A stretch of DNA of 64,000 bases from MWEH01 sp035409945 (GTDB taxonomy: Bacteria; Bacillota; Clostridia; Christensenellales; DTU072), in assembly GCA_035409945.1 (NCBI GenBank), contig DAONQC010000003.1:1-64000 (forward strand), given 5' to 3'. Positions 1 through 11,100 of this stretch are shown here, piece by piece. The notes beneath the pieces are model-generated. The model worked only from the letters and a program-made list of their open reading frames with translations, did not search any database and was not told the origin of the DNA. Position 1 is the first letter of the stretch. Each line of letters begins with the position of its first letter. Position numbers and translations under genes: made by a program.

Positions 1-2
1 TA

Positions 3-89
3 TGGTGCCGTTGGCCGGACTTGAACCGGCACGATGTTGCCATCGAGGGATTTTAAGTCCCTTGCGTCTGCCTATTCCGCCACAACGGC
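3..89 (-). tRNA. tRNA-Leu, anticodon TAA
   Basis: On the minus strand the acceptor ends GCCGTTG and CAACGGC pair, with discriminator A and an encoded CCA. A long variable arm marks it as class II. The anticodon loop CTTAAAA reads TAA for UUA codons. Length is 87 nt. It lies 6 bases downstream of tRNA-Cys and is probably co-transcribed with it. Confidence 0.95.
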
Positions 90-95
90 CAATTC

Positions 96-169
<74 letters not shown>

Positions 170-179
170 ATCCTGAAGT

Positions 180-208
180 AGTATACCACACGATAAAATT
201 GTTGTCTA
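180..208 (-). promoter_or_regulatory. sigma-A promoter for tRNA-Cys/tRNA-Leu
   Basis: Minus strand reads TAGACA, 17 bases, TATACT. The predicted start falls a few bases before the tRNA-Cys 5' end. No terminator was recognised in the 240 bases between it and the stop of the next minus-strand gene at 448. Confidence 0.7.
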
Positions 209-447
209 ACATTTCATTTATAAACTGCACAAAAGTTCAAGCATAATTTTAAAATCCTCTAACTATATATCTATACCTTCTCTTTACATTTAATACCAAA
301 AACCAAGAGGAGTTTAAGCTTTTAAACTAACACGAAAGTTCATGTAAATATATATAATTTAACTATCCAATCCCTATACTAAAACTTAAATTGGCATAAT
401 AATTTACTACAATTTATCTCTACATATTTTACATAAAATTATAATTA

Positions 448-2136
448 TTAGATGTTTTTAATGTTTTTTTTGCTATTTTTTAAACTGAGCATCACTGATA
501 ATATTGTTATTACTGCAGACAAACCCGCATATATTCCTAACACTATAAACACAATATTTAAAGGACGTATTTCACTAGTACCAACTTCAACATTATAAAA
601 CACATAAAACTCCCTTTTGTTTGTGTTACTCTTAATGCTGAAATACTGCAGCCCTTTTTCATATTCGTATACAGTAGGGTTTAAACCATCAATTGTAGAA
701 ATTATCTTTAAATCTGTAATCGCGGTTTTACAATCAATATTAAACATTAATGGCTCGTTAGGTACAACATATTCATCATTTTTAAACAGTCCATATTGTA
801 TCTTGATGATATGGTCATAATGTTCGTCTATTAAGGAAAGCACCTCTGTTAATATGTCATTATCCCCCACATCGTCTACTGTTATATGCAAAGTGAGCTC
901 ATCACCCGTAACTGTTTCAACTATGTCTTCATTAAAATTTGTACATTTAATTTTAGTACCCATACCACTACTATTTGTATTGTCAGATATATGTAAAACA
1001 ACAACTGTCCCTTTCATAGCGTTTTCAAAAGCAAATTTCGCGTCATTAAACTGTTCGTAAGCCTGCCTTCTTACGTTCTCATCTTCTTCGGTTGAAAAAA
1101 TGTAATATATATCACTTAAAGCTTCCTTTAATTCTTCCACCCTAATTTGTGAAAAGTCTTCTCTTCCTTCATAATACAGAACATATTCCTCAGCTTGCTC
1201 TAAATAGTCTGTGATCGACAAATACCCAAAAGCATATTTAACTTTAAAATCTGCACTCTTGGGTTTTTTATAGTGCCCTAATAAATAGATTGCCATATTA
1301 CCAACATTATCCTCTAATGCTAAATAATAGTACCCATCTTCAATAAATTGAACGTCTAACCAAGCATCGTCTAGAGCTGTTGTTTGTACCTTAACTGAAC
1401 TATATCCTGTCTCTTCCCGAATCACATCAAACGATAAATTTACATCATCACTTGGTTGCTCTTTTTGCTTCATATATTCAGTTAATTCTTTATCAATTAA
1501 AAAAAATTCAGCTCTTTTAATACCACTATTTGCGGTTTCATATCTAAGGCCTGAAAAACGATCCGTAACTTTTGTAGAAAAGCTAACGCATTGAGCATCA
1601 GCATAAACTAAAACACTGTCGACAACAATATTAGGAGCTACCCAGTCAATAACTAAAATTCTTTCGTATGTTTCTATAAAATTGACCTCGTCATCTTCTT
1701 CGTACACGCACTTTACATATAAATAACCATTGGAATGTAGAGTAATTCGCGTTTCAAATTTACCTTGTTCGTTTAACGTTGGTCCTCGATATGTTTCAGG
1801 TTTTTTTTCTTCTAGCTTTTTTATAGAAATATAAGGAATTTCACCAGGAGGAACATCATCTGCACGAATTATCCAATTCTCTGCATCATCGTCGAATGCT
1901 ATTAGAACATCGGTTGTTTGGTTATTTGTTATGATGCAATACGTAGCACCAATTAACGAATTAAATACTTTGTCTTCTTTATTGTCTAATTTTATAACAA
2001 TAGTTGGTGCTGCTAAAGCCTCGATGTTTGTACGGCTATCGCTAGCATAAAAAGACACAGCAATTATTAAGAGTAAGACGAATAACATACAACTAACAAG
2101 TGCTATAATATACTTCTTGCTGTTTACATTTTCCAT
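448..2136 (-). CDS. Membrane-anchored surface protein, partner of the giant MBG-repeat protein
   Basis: A 562-residue protein of unknown function. Residues about 9-30 form an N-terminal hydrophobic segment (signal peptide or anchor), followed by a long extracellular part. A second membrane segment lies at about 526-550, with a short Lys/Asn-rich tail. The middle contains an Ig-like stretch (about 150-290) and a helical, Glu/Ala/Tyr-rich stretch (about 310-380) reminiscent of FIVAR-type surface modules. There is no LPXTG motif and no lipobox. Its start codon overlaps the 3' end of the 3645-residue gene by 13 bases, so the two are almost certainly co-translated and probably work together at the cell surface. 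I do not recognise a named family; its role as a partner is inferred from context. Confidence 0.75.
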   Translation of the reverse strand: MENVNSKKYIIALVSCMLFVLLLIIAVSFYASDSRTNIEALAAPTIVIKLDNKEDKVFNSLIGATYCIITNNQTTDVLIAFDDDAENWIIRADDVPPGEIPYISIKKLEEKKPETYRGPTLNEQGKFETRITLHSNGYLYVKCVYEEDDEVNFIETYERILVIDWVAPNIVVDSVLVYADAQCVSFSTKVTDRFSGLRYETANSGIKRAEFFLIDKELTEYMKQKEQPSDDVNLSFDVIREETGYSSVKVQTTALDDAWLDVQFIEDGYYYLALEDNVGNMAIYLLGHYKKPKSADFKVKYAFGYLSITDYLEQAEEYVLYYEGREDFSQIRVEELKEALSDIYYIFSTEEDENVRRQAYEQFNDAKFAFENAMKGTVVVLHISDNTNSSGMGTKIKCTNFNEDIVETVTGDELTLHITVDDVGDNDILTEVLSLIDEHYDHIIKIQYGLFKNDEYVVPNEPLMFNIDCKTAITDLKIISTIDGLNPTVYEYEKGLQYFSIKSNTNKREFYVFYNVEVGTSEIRPLNIVFIVLGIYAGLSAVITILSVMLSLKNSKKNIKNI

Positions 2137-5100
2137 CTCCGTCTCTTCTCTCGATCTTTAATCTGCTTATCCATTTCAGCCTTATTCTCAAACTCTTCTG
2201 CTCGTTTTGCCCACTCATGCGTCTTGCGCATATCCGATGTGATGGTAACCTTACGCCTCTTTTTGGGTAATAATACGAAAATCAATATTGCTCCAATAAC
2301 TAAAATTAAAACTACGCTTGCAACAATAATAATCCAGTAAGGAAAATCATCTACGTAAAATAAAATTTCCCCAGACGTGTCTGCATAGAATGTAATATAA
2401 TCTCCTTCCTGCGTAAATTGAATAGACTGGTTGGATAAAGCTCCTAGCCCTTTTACTTCCAGGTTTTGAGCACCTAGGTAAGCATCTGGTATTTTTACAT
2501 AGTATTTCACTTTTTCGCCAAGCACTGTATCTAAACCATTTTCTTTTATTGATATGCTTTGTACTATGGCCTTTTGTCCAATTAAACTAGTAAAGAAATT
2601 GGTCCTATTAACTGAGTCATATACCTCACCAAAAGACACTGTTATATTGCTATCAAATCCAGTAGAACTAGTTACATAGGAATCAGATCTTTCATCTCTG
2701 ATAACTTTGTTTGTAATATTAACTTTCAGAGAATAGACTGGTTCTCTAACAGCATAATTTGCGGCATGCAATCCGGAAAGCTTCCAACCTGAAATAATTA
2801 CGTCATGTTGTCCTACATTTGTAGCCCACTTATCAGTGTGTGCTGTTAGTGTTAAAAACACCTCATCTTTTTCCCTTACCCCACTAAGCACACCAGTAAC
2901 CTTTATATCGCTCAATCCATCTACAGGTTTATCTTGTGCCTTTATGTTTTCAATATTCAGCTCAAGGGGTAATATCTTGAACACAGCATCTCTAGACTCA
3001 AAAATATAATTTTCATCTATAATCTCTACTCTAACACCATGGGTCCCAGCTGTTGTAGGAAGTCCTGACGAACCAGGGAAGTAAACTTTATATTTAACTG
3101 AGGCCGGTGTTACAAGAACTGATGGCATGGTTACATTTCCATATACCTGTGTTGAAAGAAGTGTATGATCAAAATCAAGCCTCTCAACTTTTGCACGAGT
3201 AATTTCATAACTTAAAGTAGCAATACTATCATCTAATCTATAATTATTGTGATTTTCTATACGTGCAACCACTAAATATTCACCTATGGCATAAGGTCTA
3301 TTGACTGTGAATGGCATATTACTATTCGCGCTCTTATAATAGTACATTATGTGTCTTTCAATTTGTTCTCTATATGGTGCATCGATAGCAGCTAAAGAAC
3401 TCGGTTTAATTCTAGCTATTGGCTCCACTCTTTGTCCGTACGATGCGACATATTTATCTATGGGGGCAGTGCCCTGATAATATTGAATATCTAGTACTTT
3501 TTTCGTTATCACAACATTATAAGTGATTTGTCCTGTATAATTATGATCGCTTATAGTTGCATTAAATACATATATGCCAACATCCCTAATATTATACATG
3601 CTATCTTCGAAATCTTGATTGAGTACTGTCAAGTTAGCTGGGCTAGTGACAAACCTAGGACGTTTGATTTGGTCTCCATAAACAAACTCTGTGTCAAAAG
3701 CCTGTATCGAAGCACTTGCTTTCGTAACAGACACAGTTACGGAACCTTCAAATGTTTCATAATTTTTATTATCGACTGGGATGAAAACAAACCTCACGTT
3801 TGTATAATCCCCTACAGGACCAAGCATAAGATCTGGATTTTTATACTCAAATATGCCTGCAACTGAATCTCTACCAATAACATATACTATTTTACCACCT
3901 AACAGAGAACTCTTGTTTAATGCCTGGTTATACTCAACAGTGGATGCAGTGGGCATTATACTTTCACCGAGTTTTATGTTAGCCTTAACAATTTGGAAAC
4001 CATCTAATACGCTTCTTCCCTCATAGTTTTCATCGTGAATTGTTGCAATTATTTTATATGTCCCTACTTCAACAGCGTTTGTAACTGCTAATCCATCTCG
4101 TTCAATAGTATATTTTACATTTATGCCAAGTACTGGATCCGTTGCAATTAACGGCAATTGCGGACGCCCATTATACTCTAAACTTGTTACGACAAAGTGA
4201 ATACTTGCACGTCTTTTATTAATTGTTATTTCACTAGAAAAAGTAAGAGGAGCGTAATTTTTGTTAGTGGGTTCAAATCTGACTTGGACTGTCTGTACTC
4301 CAACTGGCGGTGTTAGGTCCGGATTAACAAACACGAATTGGCCAAACACCCTATTAGCTTCCATATCAGCACTAATCACTTCTCCACCGCTAAAACCTGC
4401 TGCGTTTAGTTTTGTGCCGTATTCTAACGAGTCAATTTGAGGAGCAATATTTAATTCTAATGCAATTTGATTAATTGTTAACGTTACTGCTTTTGAGCCA
4501 TAGTAGTTTTGATGATTAATGGAAAACTCAATTCTATATCTACCAACATTAGTTGGCTTTGTGAGTAGTGGTAACGATTCTCCTATTAAAAAATATGACA
4601 CTATGCAATTTTTTATTGAAAGTCCATTCCCTATTTCAGGTTCTATTTTGTAGCTTTGACCATATCTAAATACATATGACTCGTCAAGCCCAAGGGATAA
4701 TTCTTTTTTACTTATTGTATACGGTACTATTTTTCTCGCAATAAAATATTTATCTTCCGCATCAATTGAAACTTCTAACCAATAATTACCAGCATTTCTA
4801 GGGGGTAAATAGCCATAATCGACGGTTTTATCATATGACCAGTATTTATATACAACTACTGACCTAGTGTTTTGTAAAACAAGATTATAATTCTGAGCAA
4901 AACTTACTCTTGCTGTCGGTAGATTGTCTGCATATATGCGTTCAGTGTTGCTTATAGACATAAATTCAGTGATATCATTTTTTAACACGTCATAACTGAA
5001 TGTATACTTTCCGGCATACCAAGTATCCTCTATTTCAACTGTTATGTTATATCTGCCTGGGACCAATGAAGTAGACATATAATCAGTAATTTTTTCACCC

Positions 5101-8100
5101 GCCAAATTACTGATATCTGAAATGCATAATTTACCTTCATCGATAACAATATCAGTATCACTTATAATTATACTGAAATCACTAACTTGCGTTATTTTCC
5201 CATCATAATACTTTCTTGCGTTTATTGCTTCGAAACTACTTGCCTCTACATATTTATACACTCGCACCGGAAGTTCCACAGTCATTTCATTATAATTAGT
5301 ATCAGTCAACTTAAATGCAATTTTTGCTGACTCATTTGTATTTCTAACTTTGAGGTATCTCCCTCCCATAACTGAGTCATAATAATACTCATTAGATAAG
5401 CTGGAACTGTTAATACTATCGATTTCAAAAGCAGTAGTCGTAATAGCTATTTTAGGATTTAATGTGATGTTAGGTTTATGCTTGTTTTGTACGACAAAAT
5501 TAATATGCAAAGTATTTTCTGGATTCGATAAATCAATACTTTCCCCAGCATATATACTTATATGAGAAGCATCTTCATCAAACTGCATTTCCGCCTTGTC
5601 GATATAAGGAATTACAACAGAACCTTCATAAATATTGTAATTTGAAATATCTGTTGGAATAATTCTGTAATGCGCACTACCGCCAACCGCAACTATTTCG
5701 TTGCTATCAATCCATTCCCAAACTCCCACTTCGTCACTTAATGCTACTCCATTTATCATGGGAGTAATTGAAATACCAGTTTCGCATAATTTGGTACCAT
5801 AAGGGTATCGTATATCGTTATTATAACTATCTTTTGCAGTTAATACGCTGACAGAAGTGACATCCAAATCTGTTCCTATAACCTTTACATCAACTTCAAA
5901 CGAAATGATTTTATAGCTGGTCGTTTCATTTGGCATAAAATTAACTAGGACCTTATGGATATTTGCCTTATCCATGGTTACTAACGAATCGAACTGAAAG
6001 CTCCCTTGAACTTTTATATCATAATCTACTGGATTAACCACATCGCCTGCTGAAATAATATCATCATTACATAAAGTTTCTCCCCGAGGAATGTCTCTCA
6101 CTTTTGGAGGGGTGGCTATTAGTGGTTCAGCCATAGAAATCCTATATTCTATTTCATCTGTCATCCCTGTATAGTTATTATCATCTATTATTTTAACAAC
6201 TAAAGTGTAGACTCCAACTTCTTTTGGATCTTCTACCACTCCATTATATTGATATGTAAGTTTAATTCTCCCTTCATATTCAGATGGAATATTAGCGGCA
6301 AGTTCATCAATAGAAGCAGTAGCTCCTTGACGATTTCCGGAGTAGATTTTGTTTAAAGACTGTTCGTCGATATTAATAAAGTTGCTAATATCTTTTTTTG
6401 ATATATTAATAATCATTTCTGCTTCTTCTTCACAGAAATTGATATTTATCGTTTCATTTGGTGTAAATCGAACACCAACTGGATATGAGGTGCCTACGAT
6501 ATATGAACTTGTATCATAACTCTCCATTATTGACCAAGTTCCTTTACTGCTTAAAATCTCACCAGTAGTATCAAATCTAACTTTTCCCGTCCCTTCTTTA
6601 AATACAATCTCATTGGAAGGAGTGCTAAATTCAATTTTTTCTGTAAGAGGTGTTTCTACAATTGTCAATTTAGCTTTCTTAATTTCGTAATCTGTTTCTG
6701 CAACACCTATATAATTTTCGCTGCTTAATTCAATCTTTACTCGGTATAGTCCTGCTTGAGATGGTGCTATTGTAGAAAAAGAATCTTCAGGAGCATACTT
6801 GCCTCTGTAATATATGGTTGCATCGTGTATTTCTATTTCTGCAGGTAGAGGTAAATCAGTTAAAGGTTGTGTTGCCCCAGTGTACACCGTTGAATATCCG
6901 TTTTCGTCTAAACCAGATTGAAAACCATCAGAAATATCTCTTCTGTTAATAACTAGTTGTTGACCAGTTATGATTTTATTATAGCCATTCTCAGAAAATC
7001 TTATTTCTAAATCATATATACCTGCATTGCTTATGTCTAAATTAGATGAAAATTCGGTCTGTCCTCCCTCATTTAAAACGTATCTGTAAAACACAGTATA
7101 TTCTACTGGCTGATGACTTTCTATAACAGAATACACATTTCCAAATTCATCTGTTTGTGTTTTTGTGACTTCATTGAATTCAAGTACTACACGATTAATT
7201 CGTGGAGCATTAGGGTCTAAAACCGTAGGAATATATGTCTGCTCTAAATTTTTAATTTCTTTGATTGATGGCTTTATGTAGAAATTAATATTTGTTTCCT
7301 CAGCCATATAATTTTTAGTTATTAGCTGTACGTTAGCCCTATATTTGCCCACGTTTTTAGGAGAACCTGTCATTTCTAGCCCATTATGGTCGAAGTACTT
7401 AATTTTGAAACCGTCTGTATCGTTGATAAAAAACTCTCTTTCATGTGTGTTAGGCATAAATGAATAAATGGGAACGAGTCCCTGAGGAAGTCCGGTATAT
7501 TCTTTGTCATCATATGTTGTATCAATAGTTACGAGAGACTGAGTTATTTCAAGAATCACTGATTTAGAACCTCTAAATTTTTCCTCCGAATTATCTATCG
7601 AAACTATAACTTCGTATATACCGACCTCTGCAGGTGCAACATGCATGGGCGGAGCTGCATCTGAAATGAAATATTCATAAACTAAAGGTAACAACGTACC
7701 TGTCTCAGGATTTATTACAGATGCAATAATAGGTTTAGGGGCTCCGGTAAAGACATAACACGTATTTTCTGGAACTGATATTTCTAAAGTTTTCTTAAGC
7801 ACATTGATAGGCACATATGTTTTTACAGGTTTAAAATTATTGTATAAAGATTCACTACCAACCCTAGGCATAAATTCAACCAAAAAACTATCATTAGTGC
7901 CGACTTCTGGCGTTAAGTTTGAATCAACAAAGAAAAATGCTCCAGGAACACTAATAGTATTTGTTCTATTTTGTACTAAAATCTGTGAAAAGGTATATTC
8001 TCCTAAGCTTTGACCATACTCAAGAGTGGGCGTACTAGGTTGTGTATAAAACAAGTCAGCTTTTATTACATAAAAATCTTCAAAAGTACTGCCCGTATAA

Positions 8101-11100
8101 TTACTGCCCAGTGGTCTAACTAGCATATAATATTTACCACTTTCAGTTGTGCTTGAAACACGGGGTAACCTAACATAATCATCATACCCCTCTACATAAC
8201 TCTCGCCTGTTTGAAGAGTATAATTGGGACTAGGTTTTGTTTTGAAATAAAGATATTCTAATTGTACGTTTGAAACTGTCTCGTCAGTATCTACGGTTTT
8301 AACCATAGTTGTCGGGCGAACGTACATTGACCCATATTCATAGACAATACCAACGATAATATCTGATGAACCACTATCGTACTCCTCTGCTGTTATAGTC
8401 CTCTTCACGTCTGGTGGAAATGATATTTGTATAGCTCTACTTTCAACACTAATTGGAGCATATAAATCATTTAAAGGTAGATATTGTCGTAAGTACTTTC
8501 CAATTGGAGTTAATGAATATCTTACATTGTGTGTGCCACCATTATAAACTGTTTGGTTGTTTGTTATTAAATTCAGCGAATAATGCACATTACGCTCTAA
8601 TACTCTTCCATTAGAAACAACATCTCCAATAAAATCAGAACTAGATAGTTTTTGTCCATATGTAATATCACTCATTGAAACACTATCAACATTAGCCCTT
8701 GCTCTAGCCACAACTATGTCAGTAGAAAAAGAAACAATACTAAAATTTTTGTTGGCCACAAATTCATTATTTAGGTACTCACCCGCTTCCCAGTAAAGTG
8801 TTAATATATGAGGTACTACTCTGTTTGCCATATTTCCAGTTCCATAATTAACATCTAAAATCCTTCGTCCGTTTACATTATAATGCGCATCCTGTGGACC
8901 TGGTTGCCTTTGGTAATACTCAGCTTCAGATTCAAAATAAAACCTGCCGGAGATTGTCTTTTTAACATTGTTACGGTATGTATAAACTGCTGTAGTGCTT
9001 AACCCCATCAGCATGTTGGATATACCATCTGCCAATGTTTGTCCATACTCTAAATGCCCTATATTCCCCTTAGGAGTGCCGTCATAATCAACAACAGGAT
9101 AAGTTCTCCTAAATTGCGGTATATCTACACTTAGAAGATTTCCCAAAGATGTTCCTTGTTCGATTACAAACATTGCAATCAGTTTCCCTGAATAGTTTTG
9201 ATTTTCAATCGTTATCTCAGCAATATACCAGCCAGCAGAAAGCATATCGCTAAGTAACACACCAGGGAGAGTCTGGTTAATCCAGTCTCCGAATGGATCT
9301 AGAGTTTGTCCGTTTTCGTCTTTACATTTAGAGAATGAATGAATTACTCGTAAGCCCGATATTTCTTCGAAATTTTCGCCATTATAAACTCCAAACTCGT
9401 ATAACGGAACCTCTAAGTAACCGTATTTAAATGTAAACTTATGATTAAACGAATACTGCGCACCTAAGCCAAAGTTATTAGCATCTAAAAGTTCTTCATA
9501 AATATAGTCTCCTAATGCCAGTTCTCCTTCTGGAGCGACTGGATATATATTCAATTCTTTCTTGTCAATTGTAAAATTTTGGTATACAGAAACATCATTT
9601 TCATAATTTGAACTATTTTTGTCAATATCAATCTTAGCCTGATAATTTCCCGCAGCCTCTGGTTGACCTTGTATCGGTATTCCCGTTGTTCTGTCCGTAT
9701 AAGTTATAATAAATGGTATATCAGATAATGGGATATCCGTCGTTTCGTCAAAATCTGGATTTAAATATGCCTTTACAGTCAGTCCTTGTGGCTCTTCATT
9801 ATATACCTTTCGAATTGTCCCATAATCTACACCAATATAAGCTTTAGCATGCTTAATTTCAATGTTCATCTCGATTACTTGTATTTCATAGTTCTTACTG
9901 TGACTTTTACCTGGTTTCAATGTATACTCATACACAGGGCCTATAGGATTTATCATCCTTCTATCGTAATATCTAGAAAACACTGTATCCCAATTATTGT
10001 TCAATATTTCATCAGTAACACCTGCAATAACTTCAATTGGATGGAACTTGACTGTGATTGGCATAGATAAACTGACTGGAGGTTTAACGTATGCTTCAGT
10101 ACCAATTTGTGGTGAAGTTATTTCGAAATATCCATAAACACCTGCTGATGATAAAAAGTAATTTTCTGAGGCATATTCAAAACCAGGATCGGTTATAAGG
10201 GAACCGCTTTCATACGAGCTAGCAAACATCAGTTGATTTAAACTATCTCCGTAAAATAGCGTATTCTTAGTATGTAAATTATGCACATTCGGAGATGCTT
10301 TTTTAATTTCAAAAACATCTATACTTTCTCCGAAAACATTTATGTCGCCTGTTACATCAACCGTAGCCTTATAAACATATTTACCAGCATCTATAAAACC
10401 TACTTTATTTCCATGTTCTGGCATAAATCCTTCAGCGGCATATACTTTATACCCTGTTACAGGAGTAAGCTCTCTCCTTTTTAATGTATGTAGCAACGTA
10501 CCGGGCTCACCTAACAATTCGGGGATAAAAGCAACACTTGAAACTTTCGTATTTGCTAATAAATCATAATCATCTGGAACGTGATACTCCTCACCACGAT
10601 AATTGATATATCCCCCTTTTTGCGTAACTATCTGTCCATTTATTTCAGCCGTAGCAACATAAACTTGATATTCTAGGTGTTCATAATAGGTAATATCGAT
10701 ATTTGGCTGACGTTCCGGGGCTGTTTTCACACCTGTGTTGGGGTCATAAGGGAAATATGTTTCAAAAAAACTACCTAATGAAACTATGTTTCCATTCCCT
10801 ATTTGGTCTTTAGAATAAGTAAAATCAGTTGTTATTAACCCAACTTCAACTCTCTTGTTGAAGTACATAGTAACCACCCCTGATTCACGTCCACTATTCC
10901 AAATTTCATCGTTAATAAAAAATGTAATTTCATAAACACGAGAATTGTCTCTACCTGCTTTAAATATTGGAGAATCTGAGACCATTCCCTCCATAGCAGG
11001 CTGATTACTATACTTTACTAGCCTGTAATTATTATAATTTGCCACAGGCATTATCAATCTCAAAGTAACGGGTATATCACGTTTGGTAGGATGCGTTAAT